Shown here: positions 8,591 to 17,845 of the stretch, piece by piece | Position numbering within the stretch: the stretch's first letter is position 1 | Layout: each line of letters begins with the position of its first letter | NCBI RefSeq assembly: GCF_004369205.1 | Contig: NZ_QFGA01000001.1 | Location: forward strand, 1,488,001-1,552,000 | Direction of reading: 5' to 3' | Length of the DNA: 64,000 nucleotides | DNA from: Pelotomaculum schinkii | GTDB taxonomy: Bacteria; Bacillota; Desulfotomaculia; Desulfotomaculales; Pelotomaculaceae | The notes under the pieces: generated by a model | The model's input: only the letters and a program-made list of their open reading frames with translations | Database searches by the model: none | What the model was told of the DNA's origin: nothing | Translations under genes and position numbers: made by a program

Positions 8591-9052
8591 TCAAACACGA
8601 TACATCCGCTCAATTGCCAGGACTATCGTCTGCTTCATCAGGCCGGAGCTTCCCGCGTCCAGGTCGCTGAACTTGGACGATTTAATCCAAGCCCCTTCGA
8701 ACACAAAGCGCATGACTTCCTTCTGGTGTTCCTTGACGACGATGGAGCCGTTGCGCCGCAACTGGGAGCCGGTTCCCGTCCCGTCTATGGTGAACATTGT
8801 CTGAAACCATTCTTTAAAACCCTTGTCGGCGTTGCTGCCGTCCATGTTCCTCTCGAGAGTCAAATCGCCATACTTGATAATCCCCGAGCTGATTTTGTGG
8901 GTAATGTTGGCCCCGCCGTCCGGCTGCTCAATCGCTTCCACCTCGCCTTCGGTAAGGCCTGTCACTTTCGTGATGTTGGGACTCTCAATACCTTCGATCT
9001 CAACTACGAACTCGTGTGTCCGGTATGCTTCATTAAAGCCTAGAGCGGCCAT
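8591..9052 (-). CDS. eCIS inner tube protein (Hcp/gp19-like)
   Basis: A 153-residue tube protein: 'YRTHEFVVEIEGIESPNITK', 'VEAIEQPDGGANITHKISSG' and 'YGDLTLERNMDGSNADKGFKEWF' are classic features of T4 gp19/Afp1-type tube subunits. Subunits stack as hexamers inside the sheath and enclose cargo. ATG at 9052 after AAGGAGG. Only one free tube gene is visible; Afp and PVC carry two or more, so this is a compact version, unless more lie beyond the left edge. Confidence 0.93.
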   Translation of the reverse strand: MAALGFNEAYRTHEFVVEIEGIESPNITKVTGLTEGEVEAIEQPDGGANITHKISSGIIKYGDLTLERNMDGSNADKGFKEWFQTMFTIDGTGTGSQLRRNGSIVVKEHQKEVMRFVFEGAWIKSSKFSDLDAGSSGLMKQTIVLAIERMYRV

Positions 9053-9067
9053 TTTCCCCCTCCTTAT

Positions 9068-11209
9068 CTATTTTTCGCCAGCGGTTGCCCCACCTTCCTG
9101 CTGGCCTACGGTAATTATGATGGTCTCCGCTGGCCGCGACGGGTAGAAGTAGACCTCGACCGTCAGGATACCCTGCTGGATGTTCGCAGGCGGGTTATTC
9201 TCGGCGTCCACCTTCACGGTAAACACCTGCTCCGGTGCACCGGGGCCGAATGCGCCCTGGCGCCACAATCCCATCAGGAACGGCGTCACGGAGTTATACT
9301 TGATCTTGTTCCACAGCGCGTCGTTGTTGGGCTCCTGGACAACCCAGCGCAGTCCGGACCTCAGTGAACTCTTGACAAAATTGAAGAGCAGCCGCACATT
9401 GACATAAAGCCAGAGCGTACTGGTACTCAGGGTCCGCGAGCTGTCGATCACGATGCCCTGCCCGGAGATAAAGCGCACTGCGTTCACGCTGCCGTTCTTG
9501 ACCATGTCGGTATGTTCGGTATCCGTAATGCTGTACTGCACATCCAGCGCTCCGTTGATTCGGGCGGCGTTGCCGGCGGGCGCCTTCCAGATACCCCGTT
9601 CACGCTCTGTGCGCGCATAGACGCCCAGCACGTGGCCCGTGGGCGGTATGAATTTCGGCTTATGCCCAAGCGGGTCGAGGGGGTCGTAAACCCGAATCCA
9701 GGGGAAGTAGAGCGCGCCGTATACTTTGTCGCCGCGAAACTTCTTGCCGTAATCTTTCACGGCGCTCCCTTTCGCGCCTACGGGCGTATGGCCGACGAAC
9801 ATGCAATCGCCCCTTTTTTCGCAGTAGGTCAGCAAATCACTGACAACTTCCGGCTCGGAACTTTCAGGGCAACAGACCAGTTGGACATCGTATGTATTGA
9901 AGAACTCCTTGGCGTCGCGAACCTGACTCTTGACATGATCCTGGCTCAAATTATCGTCGCTGCCGTTTGTCAATGGAGTGAGGGGGGCGACTGAAAGAGT
10001 TCCTGAAGCGGGACTCTGGATCATGATGAACTTTGAGCCCGAGGACACGTTGTTTATAACCGAAGCTGCATTCTGCGCGTCCTCCACTTCCCATACTTCG
10101 ACCTTCTCTTTGCCATAATAGACACCAAGATCAAAGTGATTGTTATTCTCATTGTTCTTTGTTATTTCTACGGCAAGATCGGTCCCCCATGCCCCTGGAT
10201 CTTCTTTGCCCATGTAACCCGCCTTAACCGTCAGGCTTCCCAGTGCGGCGGAAGCCGCGACAGCTGCAATAACATCTTCCCCCTCATGAACGTTGGTGTC
10301 AAAGCCAAAGGTATTGCTGGTATTGTTTACGACCTGTACAGTGTGGGCTTTCCCGGGCATAGTGTGGCTTATAACAATTTGCTTGCCGTCGGGGGAGAGG
10401 ATAGCCCGCAGGCCGGTTGTTTTAAGGCCGTCACAGATGGCTTCTACCGCCTCCATTAGATCAACCGTACCCATATTCGTGATGTTTCCTGCTCCTTTAA
10501 CCAGATCTGTGGGAAACTTCAGGATGCCGGCCAGCTTTCCACCCGCTTTGAGTGAAGCGTTTGCCCCCTTGAGATCGGTCCGCACACATAATTTGGTGTT
10601 TTCATCTTTGATGACAAAAGCCTGAATACCCATAAATTCACGGTTTAAAACCGCAACGATCTCTTCCAGGGTTGCCTTATCGAAACCATTTGGGAAGTCT
10701 TGTCCAACGAATGTGTAGCTTGCCTTAAGCTGACCATTCACTTCGAGGGTCAGATCCAGGTCCGTATCATTCGGCAGCGGGCCGGCAAGGGAGCCATCGA
10801 GCATGGCGGGAGTCTTTGCATTGAAACTCACGGCAGATTCGGCGCCTCGATCGATCTTTAATTGTAGCTGTAAACCCTCGGTCAAGGCCAGGGGGTTCTT
10901 CGGCGTGCCGGTGACAGATGCGCAAACAGCCTCTACTGCGGCGCCGGTCTTGTTTACAAGTCTCGTGACATATGCCATTGTCCCGCCGTTATCGAAAAAA
11001 CCCTGAAGCGCATAAGCGCCGTTGGCTCCTGCTTTGAATGAGCCGAAATGTTCCTTGAACTGGCTCCAATTGACCACCTGAAACACTTCCCCCGGCGCCC
11101 CGCGATCGGATAGGATCATGAAAGCGGCGACCGAGGTCTGGGCTGGTTGAATGCTGGGAGTTGCCCGGCCATCTGTCTCAACAATGTTCAACCCTATGTT
11201 GTAGCTCAT
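9068..11209 (-). CDS. eCIS contractile sheath protein
   Basis: A 713-residue sheath subunit. The N-terminus 'IQPAQTSVAAFMILSDRGAPGEVFQVVNWSQF' and the C-terminal half ('GVYARTERERGIWKAPAGNA', 'RTLSTSTLWLYVNVRLLFNF', and a final 'VEVYFYPSRPAETIIITVGQ') match the phage tail sheath family (gp18, Afp2-4). The C-terminal region forms the interlocking mesh that powers contraction. A variable domain of several hundred residues lies between about 110 and 400 and probably faces outward. ATG at 11209 overlaps the previous stop (TAATG). There is one sheath gene here rather than the three paralogues of Afp/PVC. Confidence 0.93.
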   Translation of the reverse strand: MSYNIGLNIVETDGRATPSIQPAQTSVAAFMILSDRGAPGEVFQVVNWSQFKEHFGSFKAGANGAYALQGFFDNGGTMAYVTRLVNKTGAAVEAVCASVTGTPKNPLALTEGLQLQLKIDRGAESAVSFNAKTPAMLDGSLAGPLPNDTDLDLTLEVNGQLKASYTFVGQDFPNGFDKATLEEIVAVLNREFMGIQAFVIKDENTKLCVRTDLKGANASLKAGGKLAGILKFPTDLVKGAGNITNMGTVDLMEAVEAICDGLKTTGLRAILSPDGKQIVISHTMPGKAHTVQVVNNTSNTFGFDTNVHEGEDVIAAVAASAALGSLTVKAGYMGKEDPGAWGTDLAVEITKNNENNNHFDLGVYYGKEKVEVWEVEDAQNAASVINNVSSGSKFIMIQSPASGTLSVAPLTPLTNGSDDNLSQDHVKSQVRDAKEFFNTYDVQLVCCPESSEPEVVSDLLTYCEKRGDCMFVGHTPVGAKGSAVKDYGKKFRGDKVYGALYFPWIRVYDPLDPLGHKPKFIPPTGHVLGVYARTERERGIWKAPAGNAARINGALDVQYSITDTEHTDMVKNGSVNAVRFISGQGIVIDSSRTLSTSTLWLYVNVRLLFNFVKSSLRSGLRWVVQEPNNDALWNKIKYNSVTPFLMGLWRQGAFGPGAPEQVFTVKVDAENNPPANIQQGILTVEVYFYPSRPAETIIITVGQQEGGATAGEK

Positions 11210-11877
11210 TACCTTATCTCCTCCTTCTCCATTTCATTCCCATTGCCATGCTCTTGACCGTAGATGGTGACTAGGGTCGTCACCGGCGGCTCGAGTAGTC
11301 TCTCCGGCCTTATTACCGGCAGCGTTATTACCAGATAAACAGCCGGTTTCCAGCGATATCCGGCGCCCATGGCGCCCCAGAATTCGGCCAGTTTGGGGAA
11401 GCCTTCCCCCGGCAGGATGGTAAACGGCAACGCGGCGTCAGCCAATACCCGGGGAAAGTCCGCGGGCACTGGGTCCGGATCGTAAACCTGGCGCGGCGTC
11501 AGCGACTCCGTCTCCAGGGCCGGCAGAAGGCCTGTCACCTCATATAACATGGTGTGCTCCTCCAGCGTCGGCTCCACCCCGTGAGCAATGTCAGGAGAGG
11601 TAAGGTCCCAGGCCGTGATCAGATAATGACAATCCACCCAACGCGGCGCCGGGATCTCGCTGACAACCCCGTTCCTGACCTCACGCAGGCCTTCGTTCGT
11701 CCGTTTGCCGTGATTTTCACGCAAATCCACCAGGTAGATATTGAGCGCGCGTTTATGTATGCCGCTCACATAATTGCGCCAGTTTTCGTCGGGCGGCTCG
11801 AAGCCGATCTGCTCCGTCTCCAGCTTGAGCTGTTTCTCGAATAATTTGCGTAGATATAGATTGAAATGGCGGATCAC
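11209..11877 (-). CDS. eCIS tube terminator, DUF4255 / Pvc16-like
   Basis: A 222-residue DUF4255 protein. The N-terminus 'MIRHFNLYLRKLFEKQL' with the following 'LNIYLVDLREN' and 'WVDCHYLITAWD' segments are the family hallmark. The Afp16/Pvc16 relatives cap the tube and sheath and set the final length. It is translationally coupled to the sheath gene. The 68 bases upstream of its start, up to the cargo gene stop, hold only the ribosome site region. Confidence 0.9.
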   Translation of the reverse strand: MIRHFNLYLRKLFEKQLKLETEQIGFEPPDENWRNYVSGIHKRALNIYLVDLRENHGKRTNEGLREVRNGVVSEIPAPRWVDCHYLITAWDLTSPDIAHGVEPTLEEHTMLYEVTGLLPALETESLTPRQVYDPDPVPADFPRVLADAALPFTILPGEGFPKLAEFWGAMGAGYRWKPAVYLVITLPVIRPERLLEPPVTTLVTIYGQEHGNGNEMEKEEIR

Positions 11878-11945
11878 GCAATGTCCCTCTTTCTCCTGGT
11901 CTATAGCATCGATCGGATTGAGAGGCCGGTTTCTTCATCAGAGCC

Positions 11946-14162
11946 TCACCATGACGGCAACCCTAGACGGAGCCTCCATTCCTTGGTCATCTGCAGGCGG
12001 AGCAACTCGTCAATCCGGGCCTGGATGATTTGCATTATCTGTTTTTCCTTAGCTATTTGCTGCGCTAAATAAGCAGGATCCGCCTTGCCACCGCTTTCGG
12101 ATTTGGCCCACTCCTCGTAGGATAAATCTCCGCGTGACTTATTGACCTTTTCACTTACCAACTCAAGGTTCTCAGGCATATTTTCGATTTCAAATTTGGC
12201 AGTTTCGCTATTGAGTTTTGCGAACCCCGGCAAGTCACGAATTTTACGAATAGGGAAGATATGATCTTCATTGATACTGGTAACGGTTTCGCCGGGAAAC
12301 GCCGGATCAGGATCATCAACCTTGAGACTATTCTTTGTCAATGACGGCATGGCGCGGCGTCTAAAGGCGTCAGAATTCTCCCGGTGCGCCTTCCAATCTT
12401 TTTGCTCCCTCAGGTCGTGCATCTGCTCTTCCCGGCCGGGGGGCCTCTGCTTGCCGGGAGGATTGTATGGTTCATAAGCCGTATTCTCGACTTCTCCCGA
12501 CTTGATCATTGCGCCGGCGGCAACTCGTTTCTTTGTAGCGAGTCCTGTTTGTTCGAGTTCGGCCTTCCTGGGCGTGCCCTTAACTTCGCCCTTTTTTGAT
12601 CCGGGTTTTCTAAAATCACCTGCCGCCTTAGGCTCGATCTCAGGCTGGCCCGGGCCGGGCTTAGGTGTTCCAACTTCTAATTGTTTAAGCGCCGTCCACT
12701 GCTGACTTGCTTCTTGACTTGTTTGGAATGAAGTCGCTGCAGGCGCCTCAGGGATAGCCTCAGAATAAGCGGTTGATTCTTTTGGCGATGTGAATGATGA
12801 TTTCGTCTGTGCCTGGACTTCAGCAATCCATTCCTGGTGTGACTGGAGCGGCATCTCAGCGGGCGCATCAGGGAGCGCCTCAGAGTGAGCGATTGGCTCT
12901 TTTGGTGATTTAAATGATGATTTCGTCTGCGCCTGAACTTCAGCAATCCTCTCCTGGTGTGACTGGAGCGGCATCTTGGCAGGCGCCTCAGGTAAGGATA
13001 CAGGTTCCCGCCCCCTGCCGGGCTTTGCCTTGCCACGTGTCAAAAAACCCAAGAAAAGCTGGAGCAGGCCTCCTTTGATTGCATTATCCACAACCGTCTT
13101 CACAAATGATTCTTGCGACGGCTGTCCGGTGAGGTTGTTGAGGGTGACCTCGACTGCCGTTGTAATTGGAGTTGTTGCAACACCACCAGCGAAGAATTCT
13201 ATGAGGAATTGCTGTCCTTTACTAAGGAAAACTTGCGGGGTCAGATCAATGGCGTCGACACCCAAACGTTCAGCAAGATTGGCAATCTGGTCCTTAGACA
13301 TACGCGACACAGCGATACGGCCAAAGTACCTGGCCGCATATTTTGTAAACACCCCGCCAGTAAAAGCACTGACAAAACCATTTACAGCATCCTTACCGCC
13401 ACGGATGAGGACTGCCCTATCAAAGTCGCCCACCTTGCGTGACCCGGCAAACATCTCACCAGTTTGGCTTGCGGTTTCCTGAACCAGTCCATACGTGCCG
13501 GCGCCAACACCAACAACCGCGGAAGTACCCAAAACAGTAAGTCCGGCGCCTGCGGCAGCGCCACCAGTGGCAATAGTGGCAGCAATAGCGCCGGCTGCGG
13601 CAGCGACCTTCAGACCAGTCGTCGAAATTTCGGCGCCGCCGGTAACCCCTTCGAGGTATTCATTGAGCTCCGTGTCCGCTTTGGTGAACTCACCGGCGAG
13701 GTTCTGGAGCGTATGTGCGGCTCGCATTACGTCGCCCGATGTGAGCCAGTGCCGGACCTCTTTGAGCAGCCGCTCCGAAGTGTTCCAAATAGTCTTCTCA
13801 GGGATATTTAAGCGACGCAACCCCTTACCTTGAAACACCCCCGCCGCACTGCCGACCTGCTCCGAAAACCACGATACAGCCCATTGATCCCGGTTAATTT
13901 TCTCCTGTTCGTCACGCCGCGCTTTTGCCGCTTCCAGTTGATAAGCCAGTTGGTTGGCTGCTTGGCGGATCTGTTCCAGCGCTGCATTCACATCCGCTTC
14001 CAACAACCGGCTCACCGCCCTATTGCCGGCCATATGCTGCAAGTCCATAATATCCGCATAAGGCTCGAGCGACTCAAGTCGACGAAACGGTTCCGGGGCG
14101 CGTCCCGCAACCTTCCCATCGTTTTTTTCTTTTTCCGGTTTCGCGAAAACAGGTCCTGCCAT
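11946..14162 (-). CDS. putative eCIS cargo/toxin with C-terminal HNH-type nuclease
   Basis: A 738-residue modular protein inside the injection operon. Near residue 40 is 'DLQHMAGNRAVSRLL', a motif found in many eCIS-loaded proteins and next to DUF4157 domains. Helices follow to about 170, then a Gly/Ala-rich hydrophobic stretch at about 180-220 that could insert in a membrane. At about 390-480 there are two near-identical repeats of roughly 40 residues plus a third degraded one, sharing 'MPLQSHQE' and 'IAEVQAQTKSSF'. The C-terminus (about 600-700) has 'INEDHIFP', then 'NLELVSEKVNKSRGD', fitting an HNH nuclease with the DH pair and downstream Asn residues. The final His of the HNH triad is not obvious. 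No clear immunity gene follows. Cargo status is inferred from context and the leader motif. Confidence 0.75.
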   Translation of the reverse strand: MAGPVFAKPEKEKNDGKVAGRAPEPFRRLESLEPYADIMDLQHMAGNRAVSRLLEADVNAALEQIRQAANQLAYQLEAAKARRDEQEKINRDQWAVSWFSEQVGSAAGVFQGKGLRRLNIPEKTIWNTSERLLKEVRHWLTSGDVMRAAHTLQNLAGEFTKADTELNEYLEGVTGGAEISTTGLKVAAAAGAIAATIATGGAAAGAGLTVLGTSAVVGVGAGTYGLVQETASQTGEMFAGSRKVGDFDRAVLIRGGKDAVNGFVSAFTGGVFTKYAARYFGRIAVSRMSKDQIANLAERLGVDAIDLTPQVFLSKGQQFLIEFFAGGVATTPITTAVEVTLNNLTGQPSQESFVKTVVDNAIKGGLLQLFLGFLTRGKAKPGRGREPVSLPEAPAKMPLQSHQERIAEVQAQTKSSFKSPKEPIAHSEALPDAPAEMPLQSHQEWIAEVQAQTKSSFTSPKESTAYSEAIPEAPAATSFQTSQEASQQWTALKQLEVGTPKPGPGQPEIEPKAAGDFRKPGSKKGEVKGTPRKAELEQTGLATKKRVAAGAMIKSGEVENTAYEPYNPPGKQRPPGREEQMHDLREQKDWKAHRENSDAFRRRAMPSLTKNSLKVDDPDPAFPGETVTSINEDHIFPIRKIRDLPGFAKLNSETAKFEIENMPENLELVSEKVNKSRGDLSYEEWAKSESGGKADPAYLAQQIAKEKQIMQIIQARIDELLRLQMTKEWRLRLGLPSW

Positions 14163-14183
14163 AGTAACTAACTCCCGTTGCCG

Positions 14184-16331
14184 TTATTGCAGTGATTTCC
14201 GCTCGCCATAAAGCTCGGTCTCAGACAGAGTCTTGCCCATCTTCTGGTACTCACGCTGCGTGGCCCGGAAAAGGTGTTCCATAGCTACTGCGCTGCCATC
14301 GGCGGCAGCCAGGAAGGAAGCCGCCAGGGCGATGTTCTTGATATTCCCGCCGCTCAGCTTGAATTGCCGGGCCAGGAATTCCAGGTCTACATCGACGGCT
14401 AGCGGAGCTGCCGCCGGCCAGACGCCGGTCCAGATACGCCGGCGGCTTTCTTCATCGGGAAACGGAAAATGGATGGTAAAGGACATCCGCCGTACAAAGG
14501 CGTCGTCCAGGTTCTGGCGCAGGTTGGTGGCCAGAATGGTTATACCCTCGTATTGCTCCATCTTTTGCAGCAGGTACGATATTTCGATATTCGCATAGCG
14601 GTCATGGGCGTCCCGCACCTCGGAGCGCTTGCCGAACAGCGCGTCCGCCTCGTCAAAGAAGAGTATTGCGTTGGCGCTTTCCGCACCGGTGTAGATCCGG
14701 TCAAGGTTCTTCTCCGTCTCTCCGATATATTTGCTCACCACGCCGGACAAATCGATCTTGTAAAGGTCAAGTCCAAGCGCATTGGCGATGATCTCGGCGG
14801 CCATGGTTTTACCCGTGCCGGACGGGCCGGAAAACATGGCGTTTACACCCTTGCCCAGCGACAGTTTCCGATCGAAGCCCCACTCGCCCAGCACCCGGTG
14901 ACGGTATGCGACCCGCCGGCACATCTCGCGCAGTTGGGTCATGGTATCCTGAGGCAGCACGATGTCATCCCAGGTATACCTGGTGTCAACCTTTGGAGCC
15001 AGCGCTGCCAGCTCGTGTCCGGACTGGGCGCGCGCCGCGGTGAAAATATCCCTTAAGGCCGGCTTGTCGTTGATAATGTCCTTGTGATCGCCTGCCGTCA
15101 CTGCGGCGGCATTCCACCGGGCGCGTTTCTTGGCGGACGTCACCGCGGACATTATTTGGCGCCGCGTCAGCCTGAAGCGATCCGCCAGAGCATCGAGTTC
15201 GCTTTCATCCAATAAAATATTTTCTGCCGTGAGGCATTCGTTCCAGCAATTGCGCCGGCGGCCGAAATCTGAGATGGTGAAAGGCACCGTTATCACCCCT
15301 CCCGGCCCGAACCCGTGCTGTACCCATGGTTTTGTTCCGGTGAGGACAGTGACGCCTGAGTCCCCTGCCAGCGATTTAAGCAAAAACCTGCAAGCCGCCG
15401 CATTTTCATCGCTGAATAATGCGTCCGTTTCATCCAGGCAGAGTATGGCATCCTTGAACCATGCCTCGCGAAACAGTATCCTGAGCAGCTTCCCGAAGCT
15501 GGTCTCCCTGTACGGAATAGTGTACAGGTCGGCGACCAGCAGGGACTTGCCTGTTTCAAAGGCCAGCGCTTCCGCGGTCATCCTTTTGCCTGCGCCCCGG
15601 GGCCCCTGGAAATAGAGGTGTAATTGCTGCCGTTTCTGAAGGGCATGGGCCGTAAGAGAAAGCAAAGCGCGTTTCGACTCGCCGGCCAAAGGCGTATTAT
15701 CCATCCCGCAAGCCGGGTATATCAATTCACAGAAAGGAGCTAACCGTGAATCCAATCCATCCTGGAAGAGAAGCAGATTTATGATTTGCTCGTCGAGTGT
15801 GATGTAATGTGACAGGAGGGACGGCTGGAGATGATTGGGTTCCGCTATCAGGTGAATCAGGTTCTTTCCGACAAGGGGAGAATCAGGCGCAAAATGGGCG
15901 CGTCTCTCGATCTTCTCCTCCGCTGTGGTACACAGCAGGTTGAGCGCCAGATCGACGCTTGCCTTACGGCGGGCCACATTATCCTGGAGATAGGCGTAGA
16001 GGCGCTCATAACGCGCGTCCAGCTCGGGCGCGAGCGCGATGATGATAATATCCAGGTCAAAATGGGTAAGTCCGAAGGCTTCTTTCAGCCACGCCATACG
16101 AGAACCTTCCATAAACGACTGGGGTTGAGAACCCCCGATATGTTCATCCCCGCACCAAAGCAGCGGCGCTCCCGGCTCACGGTCAAGCAGACGCCTTACT
16201 TCATCCCGGTTGATGTAAAGTCCCCGGTAGGGATCGGCGGCCGCCTGGGGTCCATAAGCAGCCTGAGCCAGGTCTGCTGCTTTCTCGATCACCCGATCGA
16301 GCCTGCGTAAAGGTGTCAGAAGTCCTCTCAT
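14184..16331 (-). CDS. eCIS AAA+ ATPase (Afp15/Pvc15-type)
   Basis: About 715 residues with two ATPase modules. The first is degraded or atypical (Walker A 'GPRGAGKRMTAE' near residue 245 and Walker B 'ILCLDETDALF'). The second is canonical (Walker A 'SGPSGTGKTMAAE' near 500, Walker B 'ILFFDEADALFGKR', and arginine-finger segment 'FVRRMSFTIHFPFPD'). This ATPase is a marker gene for eCIS and is needed for assembly or cargo loading in Afp/PVC; the mechanism is unclear. An upstream start at 16379 exists, but AAGGAG fits ATG at 16331. This is the first gene of the visible operon, 21 bases before the cargo gene. Confidence 0.93.
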   Translation of the reverse strand: MRGLLTPLRRLDRVIEKAADLAQAAYGPQAAADPYRGLYINRDEVRRLLDREPGAPLLWCGDEHIGGSQPQSFMEGSRMAWLKEAFGLTHFDLDIIIIALAPELDARYERLYAYLQDNVARRKASVDLALNLLCTTAEEKIERRAHFAPDSPLVGKNLIHLIAEPNHLQPSLLSHYITLDEQIINLLLFQDGLDSRLAPFCELIYPACGMDNTPLAGESKRALLSLTAHALQKRQQLHLYFQGPRGAGKRMTAEALAFETGKSLLVADLYTIPYRETSFGKLLRILFREAWFKDAILCLDETDALFSDENAAACRFLLKSLAGDSGVTVLTGTKPWVQHGFGPGGVITVPFTISDFGRRRNCWNECLTAENILLDESELDALADRFRLTRRQIMSAVTSAKKRARWNAAAVTAGDHKDIINDKPALRDIFTAARAQSGHELAALAPKVDTRYTWDDIVLPQDTMTQLREMCRRVAYRHRVLGEWGFDRKLSLGKGVNAMFSGPSGTGKTMAAEIIANALGLDLYKIDLSGVVSKYIGETEKNLDRIYTGAESANAILFFDEADALFGKRSEVRDAHDRYANIEISYLLQKMEQYEGITILATNLRQNLDDAFVRRMSFTIHFPFPDEESRRRIWTGVWPAAAPLAVDVDLEFLARQFKLSGGNIKNIALAASFLAAADGSAVAMEHLFRATQREYQKMGKTLSETELYGERKSLQ

Positions 16332-16645
16332 GCCCGACTTATCTCCTTGAAAATCACTTCCATAAAATATTACCGGCAAGAGTTAAAATATTTCATAATA
16401 TTCTACAAAGAATAAAATTTTCCTCTTTATCTACATTTGACAAGAGCTAAATACGACACTCATAAAACATTTGTTCTCCATCATCCGAAGTGATATGATA
16501 AAATTATTAATAGGAGCCCCTGAGCTTTTCCTAATAAAGCCCTGATTTATTCCGAGGTCACAGGCAGCGATCATTGCCCCATTGGGCTTGAGCTTTCCAT
16601 ATGAAGCGCCGGTGATCAAGTGCCTCACCGGCGTCTTTGCCAACT
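16332..16645. other. intergenic region upstream of the eCIS operon
   Basis: AT-rich non-coding stretch that should hold the eCIS promoter (minus strand) and the 3' end of the nitroreductase operon. A clean hairpin lies at 16607-16633 with 9-bp arms CGCCGGTGA/TCACCGGCG and no strong T-run, so it may be a weak terminator for the genes to the right. A 70-codon frame on the minus strand shows no family features and no good ribosome site, so I leave it unannotated. I could not settle on a convincing -35/-10 pair. Confidence 0.6.
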
Positions 16646-17845
16646 TTATTCTCCGGCTATCAAATCCATCACATTGCGTCGCATGCTTTGCGGGACTTCT
16701 TTGGTGGGCTTGCCTAAACGAACGAGCATCTGAATGGCGCCTCCCCCCGCAGCATAGTCGCGGTGGATACTGCTGTATGGCTCTTTCATTTCGGGGTATT
16801 CCTCCAGGACCTGACTGAGCGGCTGCATAACAAAACCCAAACGGTGCGCTGTAAGTATCAATCTACTGTAAAGCATACCGCTTTTGACCTGGCTTGAACG
16901 GGTATTGTCACCCGTAATAATCATGGCATAAGCCGGTGTGTTGTCCACCGATGTCCGGGTAGACCGAATAAAGAGATCCGATGCAGCTTTCCCGCTGTTC
17001 ATCGAAGGAAAGAGCGTGACCAAACCCTGTATGAGGTGCCGCATGATGCCTGAAGTACCCTGCCCTTCGACAGAAAAGCCATAACGATATTTATTTTTTT
17101 GGTACTCGTTGGCGCGAAAGATAGTTTGCGATTCCTGCATAACACGATTCACGTCCGCTTCGATGGTTGCCCCCTTCATTGCATAGCTTCCCAATTTATC
17201 TACGTTTTCTTCATCCTGAAAAATCTTTATCGACATATTGGCGTCGGCATTGATGGTTTCCAACTGATTTATCTGCTCAGAGGTTAACTTGGTTGACTGG
17301 TACGCCGCCCTGTTTGTGTCCGGCAAAAACATGGAATCATAAAGAGGATTATTTCGAGGCTTGTCTTTCGTAAGCATGATTTTTGCCACCGGTTTGGTTT
17401 TCATGCTCTCCGGCAGTTTTTGTTCATTATAGCCGCCCTCTGGAAATAACTCCACCGCAATTTGATAACCTAATTCATCTCCAGCGATATTGACATACTC
17501 CAAAAAGGCGCCTTGGGTAATCATCATTTGCCGTGCAAAAGGATCTACCTCGTTTGTTAAGCGGTCGCTGTCGGCGTATAAGTAAAATACCATGGGATCC
17601 TCCTTGTCGAGCCGGATTTTCCATGGCTGCATGTTGTGGCCATTTGCAGACAAGATACCGTGCGCTATAAGACGTATTCTTGGATCATCAAATTTTTGTG
17701 AGTAGGTCTTTTGCCAAGGTTCCCAATACTTTGGCGACTCAAAAATCCCACTTATGATCAATAGAGATGCAAAAGCTATGACTAATAACGCGCCAATACA
17801 TGAAAGAATAACGGCCATTGTTTTCTTCACCGTCCTCTTGCTCAT
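16646..17845 (-). CDS. membrane-anchored Acg-family FMN-binding oxidoreductase (nitroreductase-like)
   Basis: A 399-residue protein with one N-terminal membrane segment (residues about 10-33). The fold is nitroreductase-like: 'ARGILSANGHNMQPW'-type substitution appears as 'LIAHGILSANGHNMQPW', the FMN-contacting element of Acg-type proteins. Further along come 'DPFARQMMITQGAFLEY' and a C-terminal 'LTAHRLGFVMQPLSQ'. Known relatives bind or sequester flavin; substrates are unknown. The start overlaps the TetR stop by 4 bases (ATGA), so both are one transcript and probably autoregulated. Confidence 0.8.
   Translation of the reverse strand: MSKRTVKKTMAVILSCIGALLVIAFASLLIISGIFESPKYWEPWQKTYSQKFDDPRIRLIAHGILSANGHNMQPWKIRLDKEDPMVFYLYADSDRLTNEVDPFARQMMITQGAFLEYVNIAGDELGYQIAVELFPEGGYNEQKLPESMKTKPVAKIMLTKDKPRNNPLYDSMFLPDTNRAAYQSTKLTSEQINQLETINADANMSIKIFQDEENVDKLGSYAMKGATIEADVNRVMQESQTIFRANEYQKNKYRYGFSVEGQGTSGIMRHLIQGLVTLFPSMNSGKAASDLFIRSTRTSVDNTPAYAMIITGDNTRSSQVKSGMLYSRLILTAHRLGFVMQPLSQVLEEYPEMKEPYSSIHRDYAAGGGAIQMLVRLGKPTKEVPQSMRRNVMDLIAGE

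Noticed and set aside
12757..12990. CRISPR-like or tandem DNA repeat
   Set aside because: The repeats are in-frame protein repeats inside the cargo gene, about 120 bases each, without spacers. No CRISPR array was seen in the window.
1..16331. Prophage interpretation of the tail operon
   Set aside because: No capsid, terminase, portal, lysis or integrase gene is seen, and AAA+ ATPase plus DUF4255 are eCIS markers.
16431..16643. Minus-strand frame of 70 codons between the eCIS and nitroreductase operons
   Set aside because: No ribosome site, no recognisable features and AT-rich non-coding composition.
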